From: an uncultured Mucispirillum sp.
GTDB taxonomy: Bacteria; Chrysiogenota; Deferribacteres; Deferribacterales; Mucispirillaceae
DNA: 64,000 nucleotides
Assembly: GCA_944323205.1 (NCBI GenBank)
Contig: CALURO010000001.1
Location: 243,092 to 307,091, forward strand
Direction: 5' to 3'
Numbering within the stretch: the stretch's first letter is position 1; the number at the start of each line of letters is the position of its first letter. Below the pieces are notes generated by a model. That model ran no database searches and was not told where the DNA came from. It saw only the letters and a list, made by a program, of their open reading frames with translations. Position numbers and translations under genes: made by a program. This document shows positions 44,975-54,286 of the stretch, piece after piece.

Positions 44975-46317
44975 TTAGTAAACAGCTCCTCAAGCCTGCT
45001 TATTTCATCATGAGCTACAAAAGTTATAAGGCTGTCCCCCTCTTCTATTACAAATGAGCCTGTTGGAATAATTGTTTTTCTGTTGCGCTGCACTGTAATA
45101 ATCAGACAGCCTTCTGGAAGTTTTAAATCCATAATTTTTTTGCCAATAATATTCTGGTTGCTGCTGCTCACTATAAACTCTATAGCTTCAGCCTGTCCCT
45201 CAAATATTGTATATACATTTTTAATGTTTCCTTTACGGATAAATTTAAGGATTGCATCTACTGAGCTTAACTTTGCACTGATACAGGAATCTATGCCTAA
45301 ATTTGTTGCAAGAGTAGTATAGTTTAATTTATCAATTACTGCTACCGCCCTTTTTACACCTTTACTTTTTGCATACACACCTGCAAGAATATTTAATTCT
45401 TCACTTTGAGTAGTCGTTATTATTGCATCAGTATAAGCAATATTTTCTTCTTCAAAAACATCTTGGTCTGAAATATTGCCGTTAATAACTGTAGCTTCTG
45501 GATAAATAGAAGAAAGCTCTTTGCATCTTTCATAATCTTTTTCAATAATACGCACATCTTTTCCATCTTCTATAAGCATACCTGCAATATGCTTACCTAT
45601 TAACCCGCCGCCAACAAGCACTATTCTTTTCAACTTATCTATAGTCATACCTGCACGGGTTAATATTTTATTAAAAGATTTACCAAGAGCTACAATATAT
45701 ATATGGTCACCTGTTAAGATTTGGAAATCACCTTTTGGAATATGCAGCATTTCATTACGCAGAACACCTGCTATAATAAAATTCTGGTCAATAAGAGAGC
45801 GTATATCTTTAACTAATACTCCGTTAAAAATACTGTCATCTTTTACCAAAAAATCTCGTAATTGTGCATTAGTGCCTTGAAATGCAAATATACCACTTGA
45901 TGCACCATGAGCTACTGTCTGAACTATATCAAAAGCTGCTTCAATCTCTGGATTAACAAGATAATCTATACCGATAGATGAATTTTTTAAAAGCCCGTCA
46001 CGCATATAGTCAACATTTCTAACACGAGCTATTTTTACAGGGGTATTAAATGCACTGCCTGCTACAAAACATGATATCATATTAACTTCATCTATACTTG
46101 TAGCTGCAATAAATATATCTGCATTTTCTGCCCCAGCCTGTCGTAATACATCAACATTTGAACCTTCACCAGTTACTACAAGACAGTCTATCATATTAGA
46201 TGCCCTTGCTGCACACTCTGGGTCTTTTTCAATAATAACTACATCTTTCTGTTCTGCTACAAGCTGAGATGCAATATGGGTGCCTACTTCACCAGCACCC
46301 ACTATAACTATATTCAT
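44971..46317 (-). CDS. trkA: Trk potassium uptake regulatory subunit
   Basis: 448 residues: two Rossmann RCK-N domains (NIVIVGAGEVGTHIASQLV and RIVLVGGGLIGKHIAGMLI), each followed by an RCK-C domain. Binds NAD(H) on the cytosolic face and gates TrkH. The gene starts 10 bases after the ExeA-like gene's stop. Confidence 0.96.
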   Translation of the reverse strand: MNIVIVGAGEVGTHIASQLVAEQKDVVIIEKDPECAARASNMIDCLVVTGEGSNVDVLRQAGAENADIFIAATSIDEVNMISCFVAGSAFNTPVKIARVRNVDYMRDGLLKNSSIGIDYLVNPEIEAAFDIVQTVAHGASSGIFAFQGTNAQLRDFLVKDDSIFNGVLVKDIRSLIDQNFIIAGVLRNEMLHIPKGDFQILTGDHIYIVALGKSFNKILTRAGMTIDKLKRIVLVGGGLIGKHIAGMLIEDGKDVRIIEKDYERCKELSSIYPEATVINGNISDQDVFEEENIAYTDAIITTTQSEELNILAGVYAKSKGVKRAVAVIDKLNYTTLATNLGIDSCISAKLSSVDAILKFIRKGNIKNVYTIFEGQAEAIEFIVSSSNQNIIGKKIMDLKLPEGCLIITVQRNRKTIIPTGSFVIEEGDSLITFVAHDEISRLEELFTK

Positions 46318-46327
46318 TATATTTTAC

Positions 46328-47833
46328 CTATGGCCGTTCTGATATACTTACATACTGCTTAAATACCCAGCCTGTAAGAGTTGGTGAAAGCCGTATCTCT
46401 ACCCACTCTTCATTTTCTGAAACATATTCATATTTCTGGCCTATTTTTGCAGCAGCAACCCGCTTAGATTCAAGGCTTGGAACTGCACGCACATTTAAAG
46501 AACTAGCTAATATATACACATCTTTTGCCTTATTAACAACTGGAGCTGGCTCTTCTATAACAGGCTCTTCTTCAACCTGTGGAATATTAGTATTTACTTC
46601 TTGTTCATCTGATGGTGTTTCTGGTATATAAGGCTCAGTTTGAGCTGTCTGAGTAGATTCAGGCTGATGGTCTATATTATTATCTGCATTATTTACTGTA
46701 TTTGGATTATATGGCACCATATCTGTATTATTTTCTGGAATTTCTGCTGTATTATAAATATTTTCATTATCCTGTACAGGTGCAGCATTTGGTTCTATAA
46801 TTTGTGCTGGCGGCTGCTGGTTTTGAACAGGTGCCTGCACTGGAGCTTCTGCCACCTGCTGAGTATAAGTATTTACTGCAACCTGTGCAGCTGGTTCTTC
46901 TGCTGTTAAGTTAAGTATTTTATCTACCCCTAAAAAGCCAGCTAAAACTGCAAGACATACAATAACTGCTGTAATAATAAACGGCTTTGCTTTACCACCC
47001 TTTCTCTTATGAACTGTAGCCATCACATTATTTACACTAGATAATGCACTTATTAAATGATTTTCTGTAATAGTGTGAGAATTATCTAAAAATGCAGCAA
47101 TAATAGTCCGTTCCATAAGAGTGTTAATAAGTCTTGGATTGCCTTTTGTGATTTTAGCTATACGCCTGACTACTCCACTTTGGATTTTTACATAGCTTTT
47201 GCCTGCTTTTTCAAGATGAGAATAAATATAATTTTTTATATCTTCCTGTTTTATATTCTCAAGTTTCACATATAAAGTTACACGCTGTTTTAACTGCCTT
47301 AGGCTTTCTTCATTTAGTTTTTCATCAAGCTCTGGCTGACCTGCTAATATGATTTTTAACAGCTTGTCTTTTTCTGTTTCTAAATTAGATAAAAGACGCA
47401 GTTCTTCTAATGTTTCATTTGGAAGGTTTTGTGCCTCATCTATAATAATAACTGCCTTTTTACCCTGCGAGCCTATCTCTATTAAAAAATCGCGAAGTTT
47501 TGCAAAAAGTGCATTTTTTGTAAGCGATTTATCAACATGTATATTAAAATCTTCCAGTATTGCCATAAAAAGCTCTTCTGGAGTAAGGTTTGGAAATAAT
47601 ATATATGCAGAAACAATATTTACAGGCAGTTCATTTATAAATTTTTTAATAGTAATTGTTTTCCCTGTGCCCGGCTCTCCTGTTAAAACAGCAAACGGCT
47701 CATCAGAATGTATTAAATACTGCAGAGTATCTAATGCATCTATATGCATTTGTGTTGGATAATAAAAGTCTACATCAGGTGTCCTTTTAAAAGGGTCCTG
47801 ATAAAAGCCAAAAAATTCTGTAAATGTTTTCAT
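46328..47833 (-). CDS. ExeA/GspA-like AAA ATPase with SH3 domain
   Basis: 501 residues. The start FFGFYQDPFKRTPDVDFYYP is typical of ExeA/GspA-type ATPases. Walker A LTGEPGTGKTITI, Walker B VIIIDEAQNLPNETLEELRL. A membrane helix (about 282-302) is followed by a long Pro/Gln/Asn/Glu-rich linker and a C-terminal SH3 domain (VYILASSLNVRAVPSLESKR). So an ATPase in the cytosol is joined to a presumed peptidoglycan-binding domain in the periplasm, the ExeA plan used to insert secretin rings through the wall. No secretin gene is nearby. Confidence 0.85.
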   Translation of the reverse strand: MKTFTEFFGFYQDPFKRTPDVDFYYPTQMHIDALDTLQYLIHSDEPFAVLTGEPGTGKTITIKKFINELPVNIVSAYILFPNLTPEELFMAILEDFNIHVDKSLTKNALFAKLRDFLIEIGSQGKKAVIIIDEAQNLPNETLEELRLLSNLETEKDKLLKIILAGQPELDEKLNEESLRQLKQRVTLYVKLENIKQEDIKNYIYSHLEKAGKSYVKIQSGVVRRIAKITKGNPRLINTLMERTIIAAFLDNSHTITENHLISALSSVNNVMATVHKRKGGKAKPFIITAVIVCLAVLAGFLGVDKILNLTAEEPAAQVAVNTYTQQVAEAPVQAPVQNQQPPAQIIEPNAAPVQDNENIYNTAEIPENNTDMVPYNPNTVNNADNNIDHQPESTQTAQTEPYIPETPSDEQEVNTNIPQVEEEPVIEEPAPVVNKAKDVYILASSLNVRAVPSLESKRVAAAKIGQKYEYVSENEEWVEIRLSPTLTGWVFKQYVSISERP

Positions 47834-47867
47834 ATTGTCTTGTATGCCTCTATCTATTTTATATATA

Positions 47868-49409
47868 CTATACGCCTTTATTTTGTATAGGTTTATTGAT
47901 TATTTCTCTAGACAGCTCATTATATGTAAATTCTACACGGCTCATTTCTGATTTTATTTTTCGTGTTATATTTAACATTTTCAATTCAACACCCGGATAT
48001 ACTATATTTTCCACTGTTATTTTAGGTGCATCACAGACTGATTTACGCATTAATTCATTATATTTTTTTTCAAGCAAAGGTAGTCTGCGTTTAAAGGCAT
48101 CTGAACTATCAAGCAGGATTTTTACTTTTGGATTATTTTGTATTTTAGGGTCTTTAATATTTAATTTTGATAAAACATCATTTATTTTTTCCAAAGATTC
48201 ACTTAACTGGTTGATTTCAACTCTCACTTTCTCTGCCTTATTTTGTAAAAGTGGAGAATAACCAAGGCTAATTTCCATTTTACCAGAATTTTTTGAGCCT
48301 AAATTTGCAACATGCAGTTTAGAAAATATCCTTAATTCTCCACCGCTTATAATAGCATCTTTGCCAACTGCACTCATCTGTGCCGCTTCTATATCAGAAT
48401 TAAAGCAGTATTTATCAATACTTAATTCGCCGCCTGCTGAAATATTTGCATTTTCACAGTATCCAACTGAAATATTACCACCCGCCTTAATAGAGCCTTT
48501 ATTAATAACACCCTTAACACCCCTTTTAATAACAATACTATTGCGTGCTTTTAACTCTGCATTTTCAACAATACCTTCTACTATAATATCATCTCCCTCA
48601 ATAATAAAGCCAGACTGCACATTGCCTGTAACCTGAATAGTGCCTTCAAACCTTAAATTGCCTATACGCATATCCACATCACCATTAATTTGGAGCATAG
48701 GCAGCACACTTATTGTATTGCCACTTAATATTATATGGCCGTTATATTTTGCACGGTATTCTGTTTTTTCAAGATTAGAGTATACACCTTCTACAACTTC
48801 TATACTTTTATCCACACCTTCAACAGCTTTTATAACATTACCACAAATATCTCTGCCGTCCTTACCTTTATCAGGCGGAGTGCGTTTTATAATAAGCTGG
48901 TCTTTATCTACAAGAATAAATTTTATAAACTCTTTATAATCTACTTTACCATTAGGTAAAAGTTTTGGTTTTATATTAGGTCTTTCAAAAAGAAATTCTA
49001 TATTAGCATCTTTTCCTTGAACTGGTGGGGTGCCTTGACATATTAATACATTTTCTACAATAAAGCCGTCATTTAAAAGCTCTACTGCATCTTTTAAAGC
49101 CTTATCTTTTATATAACCCGGACTAATTTTATGTTTTTCTGTTAGCTGGAGAACTACATCTTGATATTTTATTTTTTTATCTGTATTAATACCCGGATAG
49201 AAAGATATTAATGCAGTAAGCATATCCTCTGCTAATGTAACCCTGATGATTGGCTCAATCATTCTAATAGTCTTTACTTCCAAAATATAATCGCCATCTT
49301 TTGAAAGTGAAGGAAGCACCCTGTATTCTTCATTTGGCAGAGTGTAAATATTACGAGCCGCAAAATCCAGCTTATATTTATCCTGCTCTCCAGCAATACG
49401 AATAGTCAT
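47868..49409 (-). CDS. FapA/DUF342-family protein
   Basis: 513 residues. The DUF342 core has RTPPDKGKDGRDICGNVI and the following beta-helix GDVDMRIGNLRFEGTIQVTG, IEGDDIIVEGIVENAELKAR and GGNISVGYCENANISAGGEL; a coiled-coil segment follows (about 405-455). In several bacteria FapA-like proteins take part in flagellar or polar surface functions; the exact job here is unknown. It lies 34 bases upstream of the ExeA-like gene. Confidence 0.85.
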   Translation of the reverse strand: MTIRIAGEQDKYKLDFAARNIYTLPNEEYRVLPSLSKDGDYILEVKTIRMIEPIIRVTLAEDMLTALISFYPGINTDKKIKYQDVVLQLTEKHKISPGYIKDKALKDAVELLNDGFIVENVLICQGTPPVQGKDANIEFLFERPNIKPKLLPNGKVDYKEFIKFILVDKDQLIIKRTPPDKGKDGRDICGNVIKAVEGVDKSIEVVEGVYSNLEKTEYRAKYNGHIILSGNTISVLPMLQINGDVDMRIGNLRFEGTIQVTGNVQSGFIIEGDDIIVEGIVENAELKARNSIVIKRGVKGVINKGSIKAGGNISVGYCENANISAGGELSIDKYCFNSDIEAAQMSAVGKDAIISGGELRIFSKLHVANLGSKNSGKMEISLGYSPLLQNKAEKVRVEINQLSESLEKINDVLSKLNIKDPKIQNNPKVKILLDSSDAFKRRLPLLEKKYNELMRKSVCDAPKITVENIVYPGVELKMLNITRKIKSEMSRVEFTYNELSREIINKPIQNKGV

Positions 49410-49534
49410 TAAGACCTCAAAATATTATAATCTAACATCTTATAGTAATAGATATAATATATAAAAGCAATAGTTTTCTAGGGGTACCCCATTTTTTTAC
49501 AACATCTTATATCTATCATTAGAATTTGCAAATG

Positions 49535-49780
49535 CTGGAAAATAAAGCCGAAGAGTATATGATTGCTTATGTTTTTTATTCATATCCACCTTGTCATTCA
49601 GAGCGATAGCGAAGAATCTTATTATCAATAATAAAAAGTCCGTCCTAGACTTTTTATTTAGGCGGGCTTATGGAATAAATCCATTTAAGCCCTTACTAAA
49701 GAGCCACTTCCTGTGGCTTTGTCATTCAGAGCGATAGCGAAGAATCTTACAACATACCAGCTGGTAACCATTTTAGACTC
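49535..49780 (+). repeat. Structured intergenic repeats, copies R4 and R5
   Basis: R4 (49588-49690): TTGTCATTCAGAGCGATAGC then GAAGAATCTTA, hairpin AAAAAGTC / GACTTTTT with loop CGTCCTA, then GGGCTTA..GGA / TCC..TAAGCCC with loop ATAA. R5 (49720-49752) repeats the first 30 bases only. The 446-base stretch holds no gene. The end CTTCGGTCGCAGGCTC at 49782 is related to R1. Confidence 0.7.
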
Positions 49781-49855
49781 TTCGGTCGCAGGCTCCCTAT
49801 GAGTGATATGTAGAATAGTTTTATATTGCTTTACACTAAATATCAGCATTTTTTA

Positions 49856-50767
49856 CTAAAAATGCTCATACCCAGACAGCTCTATCTTTTGCAAATCTCC
49901 ATTTTTTTCTAAATAGATACCACTGCCATTTTCTATTCTGCCAATAGGAATTATATTTATATGTAAATTATCTAAAATATCTTTTTGTATTTTTGCTGCA
50001 AGTGAGCTTTTTACTGTAAAAAGTAAAGCAAATTCTTCACCTGATGATATAAAATAATCAAAATTATCTATAAAGTATTCATCTAAATATGATAAATCAA
50101 GACTGTTATACTCTATAACCGCTTTTTTATTAGATGATAATGAAATATTATTTAAATCAACACATAAACCGTCGCTTATATCTGTCATAGATGTAACACC
50201 ATCTATATTTCCAAGATATGCTCCAAGCCTGTCTTCTGCATTAACTTGATAATGATAATATTTATCTATATTAAATGAATATTTATTTAATTCTTTTTCT
50301 AAAGATATTCTGCATTTACCTAAGGGGCGGGAAATAAATATTATATCACCCTCTTCTGCTCCGCTTCTATATAATATATTTCTCCCCTTTTCACCAATCA
50401 CAGTTAAAGAAAAAAAATTCATTTCTGATGAAGAAGTATCACCGCCTGCAAGCTCCACATTATAAAACTTACACTCTTCTTCTATTAAAGGCATAATATT
50501 TTCTAAATATGACTTATCCTTTAAAGCAAGCCCTAAAAGTACATATTTAGATACTGCCCCCATTGATGCTATATCACTTATATTACATGTAAAAAGTTTA
50601 TGGATGATATATTTTAGTGGAGTAGATGGTAAAAAATGGATATTTTCACATATTATATCTTTAGAAATAAGCAGCCTGTTATAAATCATGGCTGCATCAT
50701 CACCAATATATTTATTTTTATTCAAAGCACTTTTTTCAAGATATGATATAAACTCAAACTCTTTCAT
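49856..50767 (-). CDS. thiL: Thiamine-monophosphate kinase
   Basis: 303 residues, PurM-like fold. YIGDDAAMIYNRLLISKDII binds metal/ATP; NISDIASMGAVSKYVLLGLA, ELAGGDTSSSEMNFFSLTVI and SMTDISDGLCVDLN follow. It phosphorylates thiamine monophosphate to the diphosphate. It overlaps thiE by 14 bases, so the last two steps of thiamine synthesis are encoded together. Confidence 0.93.
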   Translation of the reverse strand: MKEFEFISYLEKSALNKNKYIGDDAAMIYNRLLISKDIICENIHFLPSTPLKYIIHKLFTCNISDIASMGAVSKYVLLGLALKDKSYLENIMPLIEEECKFYNVELAGGDTSSSEMNFFSLTVIGEKGRNILYRSGAEEGDIIFISRPLGKCRISLEKELNKYSFNIDKYYHYQVNAEDRLGAYLGNIDGVTSMTDISDGLCVDLNNISLSSNKKAVIEYNSLDLSYLDEYFIDNFDYFISSGEEFALLFTVKSSLAAKIQKDILDNLHINIIPIGRIENGSGIYLEKNGDLQKIELSGYEHF

Positions 50768-51380
50768 TTATAATATCCAAAAGCCTTTTTGTATCATCAT
50801 AAGGTGTTTTTGATTTACATAAAAATGATGAAACTGCAAGCCCTGTAATGCCTGTTTTAAGCACATCTTTTGCATTATCTGCATTTATCCCGCCTATTGC
50901 AACCGCAGGAATATTTAATGCATTATTTATTTTATATATTCCTTCTGCGCCTAAAATCTGCCTGTGGTCTTTTTTAGTATATGTGTTTGTATATGGTCCT
51001 ATGCCTGCATAATCTGCATACCTGTCTGCTGTTTCTGCATCTTCCATATGATTACAGGAATAGCCGATAATCATATTTTTATAATTCTGCCTGAGTAATG
51101 CTGCATTACCGTCATTTATGCCAATATGCACTCCATCTGCATATGCTTTTACTGCCATCTCAATGCTGTCATTCATTATAAATAAAACATTATATTTTGC
51201 AGTAATTTCTCTTATAATATAAGCATATTTTAGCTTTTCATCTAAATTTTGTGATTTATTGCGAAGCTGGATAGTAGAAACACCGCCTTTAATAACATTT
51301 TCTAAAAAATCACTTAAATGCATTTGCAGATAATCTGTTTCTAATACTAAGTAAAGTTTAAGTTTTTCTGATAACCCCAT
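50754..51380 (-). CDS. thiE: Thiamine-phosphate synthase
   Basis: 208 residues, TIM barrel. GVSTIQLRNKSQ, FIMNDSIEMAVKAYADGVHI and YAGIGPYTNTYTKKDH (diphosphate/thiazole binding) and VAIGGINADNAKDVL. It joins HMP diphosphate to the thiazole phosphate. The start overlaps the stop of the Csd4-like gene by one base. I see no TPP riboswitch upstream. Confidence 0.92.
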   Translation of the reverse strand: MGLSEKLKLYLVLETDYLQMHLSDFLENVIKGGVSTIQLRNKSQNLDEKLKYAYIIREITAKYNVLFIMNDSIEMAVKAYADGVHIGINDGNAALLRQNYKNMIIGYSCNHMEDAETADRYADYAGIGPYTNTYTKKDHRQILGAEGIYKINNALNIPAVAIGGINADNAKDVLKTGITGLAVSSFLCKSKTPYDDTKRLLDIINERV

Positions 51381-52936
51381 TAATCAAGCTCTACTAAAAT
51401 TTTTGCAATATCCTGCTTTTTAGCAGTATCATAAGCTACTACTGGGTAAAGTTTGCCTTTTGAGCCTACAGAATATTTTTTTAAAATATTTGCAGGGGGA
51501 AATATTATTTCATAGCCTCTGTCATCGCCAATATTTGCTGAACTGTCAGCAGGAAACCAGCCTTTAAAGTTAATTGCTACATTATAATCCTGCACTTTTG
51601 AGCTTAAAAGTTTTACAAACACTACTTTTGAGCCGTCTTTTATATGGATTTTATCCCCATTTTTTATGTAAACATCTTTATCATCAATAGTTAAATGAAA
51701 ATATTTTACATTTGGCTCTAAGCTGATTTTGCTTTCTTCACTTGTTAATTTTACTTTTTCCTGCGCTGTAACAGGTATTTCTATTTCTTTATGTTCTTTA
51801 TCTTCTACAGCTGCCACTTGACGAACAGGCTCTACTGCTTTAATAGTAATACTTCCCATAACTATATTATCTTTACGGAAAATTATTTTGCTGTCTTTTT
51901 CTACCTTATAGTCTTTATTTATATCATTTAAGTTGCCAAAGTTTACAATATCGCATGTTTTACCACGCTTATGGTTTGCAAATATTTCTGTTACTTTTAT
52001 AGTGCTGCCTTTTTCTACTTCTAATACTTTGCCGCTGCGGATAAAAAGCTCATCATTATGGACTTTTATAACTGCACCAGTAAATTCAGGCTCATAAGTA
52101 TGGGTATTAGGATATTCTATTTCTATACCTGCATTTTTCATAAACTCATTTATTACATAGTTGTGATAAAGCACATTTTTATCCAGCTTCATATTTTTAG
52201 AGCCTTCTATACCAAAAGCAGGTATGCATAAATCAGATACTGCATACCATGTAGCTGATTTTCTCATACTTTTAAAACGGCTTGAACTTTTACTAGTTTC
52301 TGTATTAAAATAATGTTTCTTAGGGTCATCATCAGGGATTTTTGCATTAGCTGCATCCATTGCTTTTTTTGCCATTTCCCCAAGCTTTAAAACTTTGCCA
52401 TTGCTGCATGTAAACTCTTCTTCATCTACTATAACAGAATAGCCAAACCTGTCTGGACTTTTATGCCAGCTTATATGTTCTGGATAATGAAAACCCCAGC
52501 CATCATGAAGATTTAAAAATATATCAGACTCTTTCATATATTCTTTTATTTTATTAACAATATCACCCTGCCAGTCATTTGGTGTTTTATCAAAAAGCCT
52601 GTTCATATCTACGCCTTTTACTTCCCTGTTAAAAAGCATAATAGAGTAAAAATTTGTGCGTGGTATAACTATCAGGTTGCCTTTTTCCAGTTTTATATCT
52701 GCATAAGAATCAGCAGATAAAAAGCCGCCAGGCTCGTCCCCCTGAATACCACCAATAATAAGCATAGTAGGGCCGTCCTGCCTGCCATATATTTTATACA
52801 CTTCAAGTTCATGGTTTGTGCCTGTAAAAAATACTTCTCTTACTGTATCTGGTCGTTTTACATCTGCATATAAACTGCCTGTAACAGAAAATAAAATTAC
52901 TAAACTATAAATTAATACTCTCAAATCCCTCTCCAT
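51380..52936 (-). CDS. Csd4/Pgp1-like peptidoglycan carboxypeptidase (M99)
   Basis: 518 residues. A TTG at 52922-52924 with GAGAGGG ahead may be the true start rather than the ATG used here; either way a signal peptide (VLIYSLVILFSVTGSLYA) follows. The catalytic domain has MLIIGGIQGDEPGGF, where Gln stands in place of the usual M14 His and Glu is kept, and IFLNLHDGWGF with the third zinc ligand: the ligand set of H. pylori Csd4. The C-terminal 240 residues are beta-rich repeats. It trims peptidoglycan tripeptides to dipeptides, shaping cell curvature in Helicobacter and Campylobacter. It is paired with a Csd6-like gene. Confidence 0.87.
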   Translation of the reverse strand: MERDLRVLIYSLVILFSVTGSLYADVKRPDTVREVFFTGTNHELEVYKIYGRQDGPTMLIIGGIQGDEPGGFLSADSYADIKLEKGNLIVIPRTNFYSIMLFNREVKGVDMNRLFDKTPNDWQGDIVNKIKEYMKESDIFLNLHDGWGFHYPEHISWHKSPDRFGYSVIVDEEEFTCSNGKVLKLGEMAKKAMDAANAKIPDDDPKKHYFNTETSKSSSRFKSMRKSATWYAVSDLCIPAFGIEGSKNMKLDKNVLYHNYVINEFMKNAGIEIEYPNTHTYEPEFTGAVIKVHNDELFIRSGKVLEVEKGSTIKVTEIFANHKRGKTCDIVNFGNLNDINKDYKVEKDSKIIFRKDNIVMGSITIKAVEPVRQVAAVEDKEHKEIEIPVTAQEKVKLTSEESKISLEPNVKYFHLTIDDKDVYIKNGDKIHIKDGSKVVFVKLLSSKVQDYNVAINFKGWFPADSSANIGDDRGYEIIFPPANILKKYSVGSKGKLYPVVAYDTAKKQDIAKILVELD

Positions 52937-54279
52937 ATTTCAGACTTGATTTTAAAAAATGACGGACAGCCTGAAAGAGTTAATATTTTTGTGCCTTTAT
53001 CTTCTACATTACCAGATGAATATTCCTGCATAAATTCCACTTTATATTCACCTTGTGAATAAGACCATCTAATATTTGATATATTAAGTGTAATTTTTTC
53101 ACCTTTTGCAAAAAGTGCTGATTTTTTTGATTTCCATTTACTGTAATTTTCTCTGCCTGCTTTAAAATTTACATCATAATTAGCCATATATTTGTCAATA
53201 TCCTGAGTTTTCCAAGATAAAGCCCAGTTTTCCACAAATGATTTTATATCATTATCAAGCTCTGGAACATCAGCTATGCTCTTTGATGATGTTTCTTCGC
53301 TTATTAACTTTAATATGCCATCTTCTTTTATGAAATAATATTTTTTATTAGTATATGTAGAAAGGTTTGCAGCACAATAATACTGGTTTGTATCAAATAC
53401 AGTATAATTATCATCTTTCATAAATACTTTTGTATTATCGTTGCGGATAACTTTATCTGGGTATATATCCATTAAGTTTAATTTATTATTAGTATAGCTT
53501 TTATAATTTGCACCGCCGTAAGTTTTAAATTTACTGTGCACTAAGCTTTTAAAAGTATCCTTATCGTTACCCTGCCATGCAGTAATAAATGATTTTAATA
53601 CTTCAAGCTGCTCATTTCTTACTGCATTATAATCTTTTTCATCAGAATACATTAATTTTTCTGCAATAATCACTGGCGTAGTAATAGATACATTATCATA
53701 TAATAACCCAAAGTTAGTGTTATTCATAGCAACACAGCCTTGAGTATATGTTTTATCTAAGTCTGGCTTAACACCATGCAGCCATATACCGCCGCCTGTT
53801 TTTTTCTCTATTTTATCTACAATATTAGGATAATTTAATGGAAATGAGCCTGCACCATATATTAAAGCATAATCGCCGTATCTTTTTACAAGCTCTTCAC
53901 CTGAAGAGTATGATACAACATAATATACACCTTCTGGAGTTTTTTCATCGCCCTGCTTTACTTTATTGCCGTCCACTCTGCCTGTTAAAATAGGAAATTC
54001 CTTAATCACTTCCATACCGTCATTATTAAGCACAGCAATATAAAGCCTTTTAAGAGATTTATCCACAAGCACAACATGGATTAATTCTGCGCTGTCAGAA
54101 GATAAGTTTACAATTGTATTTTTGCCAAGCCTGCTTTTTGCTTCAGGCGCTTGAGAAGCTATCATCTGCTGAGATACATCTTCTGTCTGACTTTTTGCAT
54201 CATCAGATACTTCTTCATAAGCATAGCTTATACCAAAAGATAATACTAATGCACATAATATACTGCATAATACTTTCAT
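52921..54279 (-). CDS. Csd6/Pgp2-like YkuD-domain enzyme
   Basis: 452 residues. Signal peptide up to SYA (about residue 20). The YkuD domain (about 65-215) has GGGIWLHGVKPD and TYTQGCVAMNNTNF with the catalytic His and Cys. Two NTF2-like parts follow (about 225-330 and 340-450: LEVLKSFITAWQGNDKDTF and IKSFVENWALSWKTQDIDKY). The same order, YkuD then NTF2-like, is found in H. pylori Csd6 and C. jejuni Pgp2, L,D-carboxypeptidases acting on tetrapeptides. Its product would be the substrate of the Csd4-like enzyme encoded next. Confidence 0.87.
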   Translation of the reverse strand: MKVLCSILCALVLSFGISYAYEEVSDDAKSQTEDVSQQMIASQAPEAKSRLGKNTIVNLSSDSAELIHVVLVDKSLKRLYIAVLNNDGMEVIKEFPILTGRVDGNKVKQGDEKTPEGVYYVVSYSSGEELVKRYGDYALIYGAGSFPLNYPNIVDKIEKKTGGGIWLHGVKPDLDKTYTQGCVAMNNTNFGLLYDNVSITTPVIIAEKLMYSDEKDYNAVRNEQLEVLKSFITAWQGNDKDTFKSLVHSKFKTYGGANYKSYTNNKLNLMDIYPDKVIRNDNTKVFMKDDNYTVFDTNQYYCAANLSTYTNKKYYFIKEDGILKLISEETSSKSIADVPELDNDIKSFVENWALSWKTQDIDKYMANYDVNFKAGRENYSKWKSKKSALFAKGEKITLNISNIRWSYSQGEYKVEFMQEYSSGNVEDKGTKILTLSGCPSFFKIKSEIWRGI

Positions 54280-54286
54280 TATTTTT

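Noticed and set aside
45208..45219. A further TGTATATACATT inside trkA
   Set aside because: It lies in a conserved coding stretch of a housekeeping gene, far from the element, and has no dyad flanks. I take it as chance, and it is a warning that the motif alone is not proof of an operator.
47824..48261. Plus-strand open frames opposite the minus-strand genes (here, and at 5275, 15104, 16282, 22682, 47349, 48361)
   Set aside because: They are antisense shadows of well-supported genes, rich in Phe/Leu/Ser from reverse-read Lys/Glu codons, and lack ribosome sites.
40148..49780. Repeats with AGCGATAGCGAAGAATCTTA as a CRISPR array
   Set aside because: Copies are scattered, not regularly spaced, of unequal length and form hairpins; no cas gene is present.
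51360..51400. TPP riboswitch for thiE-thiL
   Set aside because: thiE overlaps the upstream gene by one base, so there is no room for a leader, and no conserved TPP core motifs are visible.
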